From contig NZ_JAANOW010000001.1 in the NCBI RefSeq assembly GCF_011758805.1, positions 62,001 through 126,000 on the forward strand: a stretch of DNA of 64,000 nucleotides. The letters run 5' to 3'. Every line of letters begins with the position of its first letter. The first letter of the stretch is position 1. Below, in pieces: positions 17,755 through 26,573 of this stretch. The translations under genes and the position numbers were made by a program. Source of the DNA: Mycolicibacterium fluoranthenivorans (GTDB lineage Bacteria; Actinomycetota; Actinomycetes; Mycobacteriales; Mycobacteriaceae). A model generated the notes under the pieces. That model had not been told where the DNA came from. It saw nothing but the letters and a program-made list of their open reading frames with translations, and did no database searches.

Positions 17755-18556
17755 AACACTCACCCTGGTCCGGGCGCCGCGGGGCTGGCGCCGACTGCGC
17801 GGACTGGCCGTGCGCATCGGCGCCTTCTCCTTGGTCGAACTGCAGAAGCTGCGCCACGACCGCACCGAGTTGTTCACCCGCTTGGTGCAGCCGGCGCTGT
17901 GGCTGCTGATCTTCGGCCAGACCTTCAGCCGGCTGCGCGTCATCGATACCGGCCACGTCGACTATCTGGCCTTCCTGGCCCCGGGCATCATCGCCCAGTC
18001 CGCCCTGTTCATCTCGATCTTCTACGGAATCCAGATCATCTGGGACCGCGACGCGGGCATCCTGGCCAAGCTCATGGTGACCCCGGCACCACCGTCGGCA
18101 CTGGTCACCGGGAAGGCCTTCGCCGCCGGTGTGCGCTCGGTGGTGCAGGTGATCGGCGTGGTGCTCCTGACCTACCTGCTGGGCGTGCACATGACCGTCA
18201 ACCCGCTGCGCATCCTCGGCGCGATGGTCGTGGTGGTGCTGGGATCGGCGTTCTTCGCCTGTCTGTCCATGTCCTTGGCGGGTCTGGTCCGGCACCGCGA
18301 CCGGCTGATGGGCATCGGCCAGGCCATCACCATGCCGCTGTTCTTCGCCTCCAACGCGCTCTACCCGGTGGATGTGATGCCGCAGTGGTTGCGCTGGCTC
18401 TCCGCGGTCAATCCGCTGAGCTACGAGGTGAATGCGTTGCGCGGCCTGCTGATCGGCACGCCCACCAACGGCTGGCTCGATATCGCGGTCCTGATCGTCG
18501 CGGCCGTGCTCGGCATCGCCACCGCGTCGGCGCTGCTACGCCGCCTGGTGCGGTAA
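17744..18556 (+). CDS. ABC-2 type permease, DrrB-like
   Basis: 270 residues with six hydrophobic segments in the ABC-2 arrangement and the characteristic motif LFFASNALYPVDVMP before the last helix. It is the membrane partner of the ATPase encoded just upstream. The GTG at 17744, within the ATPase coding end, is preferred over upstream in-frame starts because it gives the usual short cytoplasmic N-terminus before the first helix. The substrate is unknown; the crotonase in the same regulon hints at a fatty-acid-derived or aromatic compound. Confidence 0.9.
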   Translation: MSAETLTLVRAPRGWRRLRGLAVRIGAFSLVELQKLRHDRTELFTRLVQPALWLLIFGQTFSRLRVIDTGHVDYLAFLAPGIIAQSALFISIFYGIQIIWDRDAGILAKLMVTPAPPSALVTGKAFAAGVRSVVQVIGVVLLTYLLGVHMTVNPLRILGAMVVVVLGSAFFACLSMSLAGLVRHRDRLMGIGQAITMPLFFASNALYPVDVMPQWLRWLSAVNPLSYEVNALRGLLIGTPTNGWLDIAVLIVAAVLGIATASALLRRLVR

Positions 18557-18607
18557 GACATATCCAGCACATATCGGGCACCCAGATTCACGGCGTTGAG
18601 TTGAGTC

Positions 18608-18904
18608 ATGAGCACCGAGAATCGTGACAGCGCAGGCAGAGTCGTCATCGTGCTGGACGCCGGAACCGACGAGGGATACCGCACCGCCCGCGCGCTGCTG
18701 GCCGACGGCTGCCGTGTGGTCGCCACTGACCGGCACGCCGCGGCGTTGGTACGCATCCTGCACGACCAACCCGCGGATCGGCTGTTGCTGCTGGCCGCCG
18801 ACGACTCCCAGCACAACCTGGTGCAGGCCAAAGCGAAAGCCCGGTTCGGCCGGGTGGACTCGGTGATCCGGCCGGCCGGGCTGCCGCTGGCGCTATCGGC
18901 CTGA
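18608..18904 (+). CDS. Truncated short-chain dehydrogenase-like protein
   Basis: 98 residues resembling only the N-terminal nucleotide-binding part of an SDR: a beta-strand and glycine loop (VVIVLDAGTDEGYRTARALL), an acidic strand end (VVATDR), and an end around VIRPAG that corresponds to the NNAG motif. The YxxxK catalytic half is missing, so enzymatic activity is unlikely. It may be a degraded gene or a small nucleotide-binding protein. It starts at an ATG after GAGTTGAGTC and overlaps the convergent GT39 gene by 12 bp. Confidence 0.55.
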   Translation: MSTENRDSAGRVVIVLDAGTDEGYRTARALLADGCRVVATDRHAAALVRILHDQPADRLLLLAADDSQHNLVQAKAKARFGRVDSVIRPAGLPLALSA

Positions 18905-20683
18905 CAGGTCGAACACCGTCGTCGATCCGATGAGCTGAGCCGGAAAATGCGCCGCCACCCACTGCGCGATGTCACCGTGGGCGCGCATGTTCAGCGACGG
19001 CCCGTGCCCGGGCGCCTTCTCGACGAGGTAGTACCCGATCTGGTGGCGCGCCACGTCATCTTGGAACTGCTTGAGTGTCGGCGCCGGGTCTGTTCCGGAG
19101 AAGCCCCCGATCGCCATCACCGCCGTATGCGTCGAGAGTTCCAAACCGGCTGCGCTGGAGGAGCGTTCGATGGCCGCCGACCACGGCGCGGTGCTGGCCG
19201 AGAGCAGCGCCTGCAGCGCGGGGGTATCCGCGTCGCGGCCCCACATACCGGTTTCCCGACCAGATCGGTGTGGGCCGACCAACGGCCCGCCGCCCTGGTG
19301 CGCGTTGGCGACGGTCGCCACGGCGTAGGCGGCCGGCCCGAGCAGCGCGGCGCACAGAGCAAGCACGAGTGCCCCTTGCGCGATCACCGGCTTGCGAATC
19401 CAGCACGCCAGACCGGCGACCGCCAGCACGACGATGCCCCAGCGGATCACCGGCAACCAGTGCGGGTTTCGGTGCAGCAACCACCATCCCCAGCCGGCGG
19501 TACCGGCCAGCAGCGCCGTCAGGCCCAACCGGCCTAACCAGGTGCCCCGGCACTCCCACATCCGGCGCACGCCGAGGGCGAACATCGCGGCCACGGCGGG
19601 AGCCACCGACAGGCAGTAGTACGCGTGTGCGGTGCCGTGCATGAAGCTGAGCACCAATCCGTCCACCAGCAGCCAGCCGCCGAACAGCACGGCGCCCGCC
19701 CGCACCCGGTCGGTGCGCGGCGCCCGGCCCCGTTCCACCACCACCAGCACGGTGGCCAACAACGCCCCGGGCAACAACCAGCCGATCTCGAAGCCGAACT
19801 CGCCGTTGAAAAGCCTTGCCAGTCCTTGCGATTGGCCACCCCAGCTGCCGACGCCGCCGCCCTGGATTCCGATCGATCCGAAACTGGTCGCGCGGTGTCT
19901 GCCCAGGACGCGGGCCAGACCGTTGTACCCGAGCACCAGATTCATGAAGTTGTTGTCGGTAGAACCGGCGAGATACGGCCGCGACGACGCCGGCCACGCC
20001 AGCGTCAGCAGCACGTACCAACCCGAGGACACCAGAAACGCCCCCAGCGCCCCGAGCAGGTGCAGCAGCCGCGACCGCCATGCCACCGGTGCCGCGATCA
20101 GGTAGACCAACCCCAGCGCCGGCATCGACATGAGCCCTTCGAGCATCTTGGCCAGGAACGCGAAACCCAGCGCCACCCCGGCCAGCGCCATCCAGCGGGC
20201 GCCGTTTCGTTCCAGAGCCCGCACCGTGCAATACGCCGCCGCGGTCATCAACAACACCATCACCGCATCGGGATTGTTGAACCGGAACATCAACGCCGCC
20301 ACCGGCGTCAACGCCAACCCCGCACCCGCCAGCAGCCCGGCCCACCGCCCGCCGATCCGGCGCACCGCTCCATAGAGCAACCACACCGAGCCGACCGCCA
20401 TCAACGCCTCGGGCACCAGCATGCTCGCACTACTGAACCCGAACAACTGACCCGACAGGCCCATCACCCACTGCGACACCGGCGGCTTGTCCACCGTGAT
20501 GAAATTGCGCGGATCCAACGACCCGAACAACAACGCCTCCCAGTCCACCGACCCGGCCTGCGCGGCCGCAGCATAGAACTGATTGCCCATCCCGTTGACC
20601 GTGATATTCCACAGATAGAGCACGGCGGTGCCGATCAGCAGCACGGCCAGGTCGGCCTTGGCCCGAAGGTAGGTCACGCCCAA
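18893..20683 (-). CDS. GT39-family (ArnT/PMT-like) integral membrane glycosyltransferase
   Basis: 596 residues with about eleven to thirteen transmembrane segments. The first external loop contains the motif FITVDKPPVSQWV, as in actinobacterial GT39 enzymes that use polyprenyl-phosphate sugars outside the membrane. The C-terminal part (GMWGRDADTPALQALL, MAIGGFSGTDPAPTLKQFQ) forms a soluble extracytoplasmic domain. It probably transfers a sugar to a wall glycan, lipid or protein. It is convergent with the SDR-like fragment and 78 bp downstream of the maltokinase gene; no obvious pathway partner is adjacent. Confidence 0.87.
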   Translation of the reverse strand: MGVTYLRAKADLAVLLIGTAVLYLWNITVNGMGNQFYAAAAQAGSVDWEALLFGSLDPRNFITVDKPPVSQWVMGLSGQLFGFSSASMLVPEALMAVGSVWLLYGAVRRIGGRWAGLLAGAGLALTPVAALMFRFNNPDAVMVLLMTAAAYCTVRALERNGARWMALAGVALGFAFLAKMLEGLMSMPALGLVYLIAAPVAWRSRLLHLLGALGAFLVSSGWYVLLTLAWPASSRPYLAGSTDNNFMNLVLGYNGLARVLGRHRATSFGSIGIQGGGVGSWGGQSQGLARLFNGEFGFEIGWLLPGALLATVLVVVERGRAPRTDRVRAGAVLFGGWLLVDGLVLSFMHGTAHAYYCLSVAPAVAAMFALGVRRMWECRGTWLGRLGLTALLAGTAGWGWWLLHRNPHWLPVIRWGIVVLAVAGLACWIRKPVIAQGALVLALCAALLGPAAYAVATVANAHQGGGPLVGPHRSGRETGMWGRDADTPALQALLSASTAPWSAAIERSSSAAGLELSTHTAVMAIGGFSGTDPAPTLKQFQDDVARHQIGYYLVEKAPGHGPSLNMRAHGDIAQWVAAHFPAQLIGSTTVFDLSGR

Positions 20684-20761
20684 CAGTCAGCCATCCCGAC
20701 CGTGAGCGAACCTGTGAGTCCGCCGCGAGGACGCTGCGGGTCGGTGACGAGGGGTGCGCGG

Positions 20762-22033
20762 CTATCCGGCCACGATCCTGTCGACGGCGGCCAGCGGGAT
20801 AGGTAACCAGTCCGGGCGGTACCGCGCCTCGTACCCGACCTCGTACACCGCCTTGTCCAGTTCGTAGGCCGCCAGCGCTGCCACCTCGTGGCGCGGGTCG
20901 GTGCCACTGACGGCCGCGTAGCCGTCGCAGAACGCCGCGCAGTTGCGGTCCACCCAAGCCCGCGTGCCGCGTGCCGCGTAGTCGTAGGACCGCAGCATGC
21001 CGGCGACGTCGCGCAGTGCCGAGTCCGGGCGGCGGCGATCCGCCAGCGGCTGGCCGGGCTCGCCTTCGAAGTCGATCACCAGCCAGGTGCTCGGGGTGCG
21101 CAGCACCTGGCCCAGATGCAGGTCGCCGTGGATCCGCTGGACCGTGCTCGGCGCATCGGTCAGGGCGCGGTAGCGGGTCTCGATCCGCGGGACGTAGTCA
21201 TGCAGCTGGGGCACCGCAGCGGCCACGCCACGCAACCGCCGCACCCAGGTGTCGACGGGGAACGGCGCGGTCGAGGTGCCGAGCGTGCCGGCCAGGGCCG
21301 CGTGCACACTGCCGACCGCCTCGCCCAAGGCGTAGGAGTCGGCGTCGAAGTCGACGGAGGAGTCTCCGGCGGCGGCCAGGGCCAAGTCCCATCCGTCGGT
21401 CGAACCGGCCGCGAAGGAGGTGAGCATTCCCAGCGCGTACGGCTCACCGTCGCCGGCCAGCTCGTAGCTGCCCAGGAGCGGCGTCACATGCGGGTTGCCG
21501 GCCAGGGCGCGGGTCAGTTCGATATCGGGATTGATCCCGGCGATGACGTGCCGGAACACCTTGAGGATGGCCTTCTCACCGAACACCACGCTGGTATTGG
21601 ACTGTTCGGCACCCAGCCGGCGGCCCACCCGGTCGGCCGGGAGCACCGCCCCCGGCTCCAGGCGAAAAGTCACCGGCCCGACGGTCTCGGACGTCCCCAG
21701 CAGATTCAGCAGGATGCCTGCCGCGGCGGGATCGGCCATCGCGTCATAGCCGGCTCGGTCACCGTCGACGCCGATCAGCGCGGGATCATCTCGGCCATCT
21801 GCGTCCCGCCACCGCACCAGCACCTGGTACTGCTCGACCGAGCCGTCGGTATAGCCGACGTCCAGCAGCGCGAGTTCCAGATCGTGGGTCAACTGCACCG
21901 TCTGCGCCGGCCCCACCGCGCGCAGTTGCCTGCCGCGTCCCGAGTACCAGCGCTGCGCAGGCAGCCACGCGTCGAACGCAAGATTCACCAAAGCCACGTA
22001 TCCATCCGTACCCGACTGCTGATCTTCGTACAC
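20762..22033 (-). CDS. mak: Maltokinase Mak (Pep2)
   Basis: Phosphorylates maltose to maltose-1-phosphate, the substrate of GlgE in alpha-glucan synthesis. The 423-residue protein has the N-terminal WLPAQRWYSGRGRQL cap motif, and the aminoglycoside-phosphotransferase-like catalytic loop HGDLHLGQVL followed by VIDFEGEP, which supplies the catalytic Asp and metal ligands. In M. tuberculosis (Rv0127) mak sits beside treS; here the flanks are a GT39 enzyme and a HugZ-like gene, and treS and glgE are not in the window. Divergent from the HugZ-like gene with 28 bp between starts. Confidence 0.92.
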   Translation of the reverse strand: MYEDQQSGTDGYVALVNLAFDAWLPAQRWYSGRGRQLRAVGPAQTVQLTHDLELALLDVGYTDGSVEQYQVLVRWRDADGRDDPALIGVDGDRAGYDAMADPAAAGILLNLLGTSETVGPVTFRLEPGAVLPADRVGRRLGAEQSNTSVVFGEKAILKVFRHVIAGINPDIELTRALAGNPHVTPLLGSYELAGDGEPYALGMLTSFAAGSTDGWDLALAAAGDSSVDFDADSYALGEAVGSVHAALAGTLGTSTAPFPVDTWVRRLRGVAAAVPQLHDYVPRIETRYRALTDAPSTVQRIHGDLHLGQVLRTPSTWLVIDFEGEPGQPLADRRRPDSALRDVAGMLRSYDYAARGTRAWVDRNCAAFCDGYAAVSGTDPRHEVAALAAYELDKAVYEVGYEARYRPDWLPIPLAAVDRIVAG

Positions 22034-22061
22034 CCCGCAGGTTTGTGGGTATGGTGCCGAC

Positions 22062-22949
22062 GTGGCTGACCAATCCCCCGTCGCTTCGCCCGCCCCCGAC
22101 CAATCCCCCGTCGCTTCGCTCGCCCCCGCCTCTGGCTCTGGCTCTGGCTCTACCCTGCGTGATCACGGCGACCCCGGCGATGCCCCGAGCATCCCGCCGG
22201 CCCTGACCCCCGTCGTCAACGCCACCCGGCCGTCGGCGGCCGAAGAGGCCCGCACCATCGCCTCTTCCACCAATGCCGGCACCCTGGCCACCCTCACCGC
22301 CGACGGCGACCCCTGGGCGTCGTTCATCACCTACGGCCTGGTGGGCGGTGCGCCGGTGTTGTGCGTGTCCAATATGGCCGAGCACGGCCGCAACCTGGCC
22401 GGTGATCAGCGGGCCAGCATCTCGATCGTGGCGCCGGACGCGCCGGAGGACCCGTTGGCGTCGGGCCGGATCACCCTGGCCGGGGTGGTCACCCGGCCCA
22501 CCGGCGCCGAACTCGACGCCGCTCGGCAGGCACATCTGGACGCGGTGCCCGCCGCGAAGTACTACATCGACTACAGCGACTTCACCCTCTGGGTGCTGCA
22601 GGTGCAGCGGGTCCGCTGGGTCGGGGGTTACGGCCGGATGGATTCCACCACCGGTGCCGACTACGCCGCCGCAGAACCCGATCCGGTGTCCCCGCATGCC
22701 GCCGGCGCGATCGCCCATCTCAACGCCGACCACGCCGACGCGCTGACGGCCATCGCGCAAACCCTCGGCGGCTACCCGGACGCCACCGCCGTGACCTGCA
22801 CCGCCGCCGACCGTTATGGCCTGGACCTGCGGGTGCTCACTCCGCGGGGCATGGCCTACACCCGGGCCGGCTATTCCGAGCCCATCAACTCCATCGGTGA
22901 ATTGCGCGCGGCCTCAGTCGAATTGACGCATCGGGCCCGGCAGGCCTGA
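22062..22949 (+). CDS. HugZ-like haem-utilisation / PNPOx-DUF2470 protein
   Basis: 295 residues. A low-complexity N-terminus (residues 3-30, DQSPVAS repeated, then SGSGSGS) is followed by a split-barrel PNPOx-like domain (about 60-195; TLATLTADGDPWASFITYGL, GRITLAGVV) and a DUF2470 domain (PHAAGAIAHLNADHADAL). This two-domain layout is that of HugZ-type haem-degrading or haem-binding proteins and of glutamyl-tRNA reductase-binding proteins. The N-terminus is written by a 30-bp tandem duplication plus hexamer repeats, so its length may vary between strains. Start GTG 22062. Confidence 0.82.
   Translation: MADQSPVASPAPDQSPVASLAPASGSGSGSTLRDHGDPGDAPSIPPALTPVVNATRPSAAEEARTIASSTNAGTLATLTADGDPWASFITYGLVGGAPVLCVSNMAEHGRNLAGDQRASISIVAPDAPEDPLASGRITLAGVVTRPTGAELDAARQAHLDAVPAAKYYIDYSDFTLWVLQVQRVRWVGGYGRMDSTTGADYAAAEPDPVSPHAAGAIAHLNADHADALTAIAQTLGGYPDATAVTCTAADRYGLDLRVLTPRGMAYTRAGYSEPINSIGELRAASVELTHRARQA
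22068..22151 (+). repeat. 30-bp tandem duplication plus TCTGGC hexamer repeat
   Basis: Two 30-bp copies (22068-22097 and 22098-22127) differ at one base. They are followed at 22131 by about three and a half TCTGGC units. All lie in the first 30 codons of the HugZ-like gene, and both period lengths are multiples of three, so copy-number change would keep the frame. Confidence 0.85.
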
Positions 22950-22982
22950 GCGCTGCGTGCCCGGTGCAATACGATTCCGGGT

Positions 22983-23549
22983 ATGCAGCGACCGGACACC
23001 TGGCAGGCGGCCTTCGACCTGATCCGCACCCGCGCCCACGAACGGCGTGAAGAACCGTTCCGGCTGGTCAGCGGCCAGCTGAGCCACGACTACATCGACG
23101 GCAAGTACGCCATCGACGACGGTGAGCGGCTCACCATCGTCAGCCGGGCGGTGGCTGATCTGGCGGCGCTGAACGGTATCGAGTTCGACGCCGTCGGCGG
23201 TCTGACCATGGGGGCGGACCCGTTGGCGCACGGTATTGCGATGGTGACGGGTAAGGCCTGGTTCTCGGTGCGCAAGGAGCAGAAGCAGCGCGGGCGTGAG
23301 CAGTGGATCGAGGGCACCCGCCTGAAGGAGGGTGATCGGGTCCTGCTGGTCGACGACGTGATCAGCACCGGCGGGTCGACGGAGAAGGCGTACGAGCGGG
23401 TGCAACAGGTCGGCGCCGTGGTCACCGGTGTCATCCCGATGGTGGACCGCGGCGACGTGGCCGCCGAACTGTTCGGCGGTAAAGGGGTGCCGTTCGTCGC
23501 TCTGGTCACCTACAAGGACCTGGGCATCGACCCGGTCAAAGCCGTCTAG
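22983..23549 (+). CDS. Orotate phosphoribosyltransferase-like protein (PyrE family)
   Basis: 188 residues with the type I PRTase fold. The PRPP-binding loop is VLLVDDVISTGGST (about 119-132), and a KEQKQRGREQWIEG flexible-loop region precedes it. Motifs resemble PyrE, but the N-terminal half is divergent, so another phosphoribosyltransferase substrate is possible. Start ATG 22983. Its stop TAG and that of eccD1 share the CTAG at 23546-23549, so the two genes converge with no intergenic space. Confidence 0.82.
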   Translation: MQRPDTWQAAFDLIRTRAHERREEPFRLVSGQLSHDYIDGKYAIDDGERLTIVSRAVADLAALNGIEFDAVGGLTMGADPLAHGIAMVTGKAWFSVRKEQKQRGREQWIEGTRLKEGDRVLLVDDVISTGGSTEKAYERVQQVGAVVTGVIPMVDRGDVAAELFGGKGVPFVALVTYKDLGIDPVKAV

Positions 23550-25084
23550 AAGCGGAGATTGCGCAGCAGGTCGTAGACGCCCGCTATCCACAGCAGCAAC
23601 GGGATCACCGCGGCGATGGCCGCGCCGTCGAGCAGTTCCAGGATGCGTTTGGTGACCGGTGAGACGCGCTGCACATCGGCGGTGGCGCCGACGATGATCA
23701 GTGCCACGACCGCGACCACGGTGTAGCCGGCCAGCACCAACCAGGCCGACTGCGGGTACCAGAGGCACAGCCGGATCATCACCCCGGTCGGCACCGCCAC
23801 GGTGACCGCCAGAAGGGCCCAGGCGCACCAGCGTTCGGCGTACAGCCGGGAGCGGAAGCCACTCACCGCGGCCACCAGTGCGGCCACGATCAGGCTGTGC
23901 ACGAAGAAGTGGCCCTGCTCCACCACCGCGATCGCGCCGGTGGCCAACACCACCGCACCCGCGGTGAGGAAACCGTTGAGAAGCTGCTTGGAGAGCTGAC
24001 TGCGCTCGCTGAGGCGCGCGGCCGATTCGGGGACCGAGGCGATGATCGCCTGCCACGTCGGGCTTTCCTCGTCGGCGCCGTCGGGGTGGGACACCGGGTC
24101 CAGCAGTTCGTCGTTGGCCACCGTCTCCCCCGGCGCCGGGATCGGCGGGAGCGCGATACGCGCAACGGCGACGGTCAGCTTGGCCGCATTGGTCACCACG
24201 ATGAGGCCGAAGGCGATGGCACCGGCAGGCACCCAGTCCTGGGCGCCGTACCCGTAGGCGATCGCCGCCGCGGTGAGGGCCGTCGCCGCCACCGCGAGAA
24301 AGGACGCCAGATCCGCACGCCGGCGCGGGCCGCCCCGGGTGGCCAGGGCATACAGCAGGACGACGCCGGCCGCCGCGGCGATCTGCGGGGCGCCGAGACC
24401 GTCGGCATCCCGGGGCAGCGGCACCGCCAGCGCGACGGCACCCGCCAGCGCGGGAAGCGCTGCCACCAAGAGACTTTCGGCCATGTCGACATTGCCGAAC
24501 CGGCTCTTCGAGAGCATGCTGCCGCCGAGCAGACCCAGCCCCAGCACGCCCAGCGCGACGGTCCACCACCAGCCGTGGCCGGCCTGCGACCAGGCCAGCA
24601 GGGCGGTGATGACCACGACGGTCGACACGACCGGAACCGCCAGCCCGACAAACCGGTTCAGCGCGGTGCGGTCGAACACCGGGGATTCGTCGAGTACGGC
24701 GATCGCATCGATGACGTCTTCGACGAGCGGCCGATAGCGCTCGGTGCGGCTGACCGACACCAACGTCAGCAGCGATCCGTCGACGACACCCGCATCGTCG
24801 AGCGATTCGGTCGCCTTCAGCGGCGGAGCGCCCGGCCGCGCGAACGCCCACTCCCCCTGCGCCTTGAAGTCGAACCCCGCCAGCACCTCGGCCGGTGTGT
24901 CATCCAGCAGATCCGCCAGTACGGCCACCGTCTCGTCGATGTAGGTCTCGATCGAGGCGGCGGCCGGCAGCACCAGGTCGGTGAGACGGCGTCCGGTCAG
25001 GATGGTGACTCGGGTCGTTGCCGGGCGGCCGGGCGTCACGCTCGTGGACGCGGGTGCGACCGCACCGGTTGAGGTGGCGGTCAA
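23546..25084 (-). CDS. eccD1: ESX-1 membrane channel component EccD1
   Basis: Transmembrane core of the ESX-1 type VII secretion channel. 512 residues (511 in M. tuberculosis), with an N-terminal ubiquitin-like cytosolic domain (ATTRVTILTGRRLTDLVLP to SLLTLVSVSRTERY, about 17-120) and eleven hydrophobic segments. Blocks such as VLDESPVFDRTALNRFVG, DWVPAGAIAFGL and RSRLYAERWCAWALLA are almost those of Rv3877. The TTG at 25084 overlaps the espI stop and gives a family-typical N-terminus. It is the last gene of the locus here: the espJ/K/L/B, eccE1 and mycP1 genes that normally follow are replaced by a convergent pyrE-like gene. Confidence 0.95.
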   Translation of the reverse strand: MTATSTGAVAPASTSVTPGRPATTRVTILTGRRLTDLVLPAAASIETYIDETVAVLADLLDDTPAEVLAGFDFKAQGEWAFARPGAPPLKATESLDDAGVVDGSLLTLVSVSRTERYRPLVEDVIDAIAVLDESPVFDRTALNRFVGLAVPVVSTVVVITALLAWSQAGHGWWWTVALGVLGLGLLGGSMLSKSRFGNVDMAESLLVAALPALAGAVALAVPLPRDADGLGAPQIAAAAGVVLLYALATRGGPRRRADLASFLAVAATALTAAAIAYGYGAQDWVPAGAIAFGLIVVTNAAKLTVAVARIALPPIPAPGETVANDELLDPVSHPDGADEESPTWQAIIASVPESAARLSERSQLSKQLLNGFLTAGAVVLATGAIAVVEQGHFFVHSLIVAALVAAVSGFRSRLYAERWCAWALLAVTVAVPTGVMIRLCLWYPQSAWLVLAGYTVVAVVALIIVGATADVQRVSPVTKRILELLDGAAIAAVIPLLLWIAGVYDLLRNLRF

Positions 25085-26481
25085 CGACGTTCGAGGCGGT
25101 CGAAGTCGTCGGACAGCGCCGCAGCGAGTTCCACGATCCGGCGCTGGAAGGTGCTGCCCAGCAGTTCGAGCTGGATCTCGGTACCGGCGGCGATGTGCTT
25201 GTCCCAGGGCAGCACGATCACCCGGCCGGGTGCGACATGCCGTTCGAACTGCTGCACGAGGTCTTCCACGTCGATGTTGGTCTTGCCCGGGGTGACGTGG
25301 TTGATCACCACGCACGACCGGCCCAGCAGATCTTGATAGCCGTTCTGCCGCAACCAGTCCATGGTGACGGCGGCCTGGCGGGCCCCGTCGATGGAGGCGC
25401 TCGCGACGATCACCAGACCGGACACCGTGGACAGCACACCGCGCGCGGCCGGCTGGAACAGCCCGGCGCCACAGTCGGCGAGCACGAGGTTGTAATAGCG
25501 CGAGACGATGCCGACCGCGCCCTTCCAGTCGTCGTCGTTGAACTCGCGCCGGGCGGCGCTGTACTCCTCCGAGGACAACACCTCGAGGTTGGCGCCGTTC
25601 ATGCTGGTGTACGCCCGGATGTCGTTGTAACGGGATAACTCTTGGTCGGACAACAGATCTGAGATCGTGGCCGCGGACTGCCGGCCCGCCCGGTCGGCGA
25701 GGTTTCCGCCGTCGGGGTCGGCGTCGATGGCCAGGATACGGTCGCCGCGGACCCGGCTCAGCGCCGAACCGAGCGCCACGGTGACAGCGGTCTTTCCGAC
25801 GCCGCCCTTGAGCCCGAACACGCCGATCTGGTAGGAGTCCCTGGCATTTCGGCGGATTCGCGCGTGCAGGTCCATCTCGTAGATCTCGTCGGGCGAGAGC
25901 CCGAGGTTGATCCGGCTGAACACATACAGCCAGTGCCGCCAGCCGCGCTGGGACGGCATCTTCACCGCCGTGCGGACACCGACGTGTGAGAGTGCGTCGA
26001 TGGCACGGTGATTGCCCATGCTGGCGGCTGAGGTCGGCGCGGGCTGGGCCGGGATCGGCTGGCTTTGCGACCACACCGGTTCCGGCGCCTCGGCGAAGAC
26101 CTGGCTGGGTGCCGGCGCAGGCGCGGGACGGGCCGGCGGGGCCGGTGCGGGCCGCTGCTGCTCGTGCCGGGCACCGGAGGTCTGGGCGGCGGGCGGCGGG
26201 GTGCGCAGCATTCCGTTCTGGGCGCGCTGCGGACCGGTGTGTTGGGCCGGCCGGATCTGCTGGGTGATCTCCGCCTCACGCGGGGCAGGGACGCCCGACG
26301 CCTGGGTCTGCGTCGGGGCGACCGGCATCGACGGCGGAGTCACCTCGGTGGCACGCGGCGCCGAGGCGTGGATGGGCATCGGTGGCGGTGTGACCGCCGG
26401 TGCCGCACCGTCGATTTCGCTGTTGGCCTCACCGTCGGCGGGGCCGGCGGAGTGGAAGAGCCGGTCATAGTCGGCCGACAT
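25081..26481 (-). CDS. espI: ESX-1 associated ATPase EspI
   Basis: 466 residues: a Pro/Ala/Gln-rich disordered N-terminal third (about 1-150) and a C-terminal MinD/ParA-like ATPase with deviant Walker A KGGVGKTA (about residue 225) and AIDADPDGGNLADR. EspI is reported to regulate ESX-1 in response to ATP level in M. tuberculosis; its homologue is 666 residues, so the linker here is much shorter. The start ATG has AGAGG upstream. It shares the pre-Walker sequence LSPDEI with the ParA-like protein at 39528. The stop overlaps the eccD1 start, and a strong hairpin separates it from esxA. Confidence 0.93.
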   Translation of the reverse strand: MSADYDRLFHSAGPADGEANSEIDGAAPAVTPPPMPIHASAPRATEVTPPSMPVAPTQTQASGVPAPREAEITQQIRPAQHTGPQRAQNGMLRTPPPAAQTSGARHEQQRPAPAPPARPAPAPAPSQVFAEAPEPVWSQSQPIPAQPAPTSAASMGNHRAIDALSHVGVRTAVKMPSQRGWRHWLYVFSRINLGLSPDEIYEMDLHARIRRNARDSYQIGVFGLKGGVGKTAVTVALGSALSRVRGDRILAIDADPDGGNLADRAGRQSAATISDLLSDQELSRYNDIRAYTSMNGANLEVLSSEEYSAARREFNDDDWKGAVGIVSRYYNLVLADCGAGLFQPAARGVLSTVSGLVIVASASIDGARQAAVTMDWLRQNGYQDLLGRSCVVINHVTPGKTNIDVEDLVQQFERHVAPGRVIVLPWDKHIAAGTEIQLELLGSTFQRRIVELAAALSDDFDRLERR

Positions 26482-26521
26482 GATTACCTCTCATAGGTGA
26501 TACGCGACTGTGCAAGCAGGA

Positions 26522-26556
26522 GGTGGGCGGACAAGCCTCAGGCTAGTCCGCCCACC
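26522..26556 (-). terminator. Hairpin between esxA and espI (attenuator or terminator)
   Basis: Arms GGTGGGCGGAC (26522-26532) and GTCCGCCCACC (26546-26556) pair perfectly over 11 bp around a 13-nt loop. It begins 18 nt past the esxA stop on the minus strand. No U-run follows, which is common in mycobacteria. It would favour esxBA mRNA over read-through to espI-eccD1, or stabilise the esxBA 3' end. Confidence 0.65.
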
Positions 26557-26573
26557 CCACCTGCACTGTGGTT

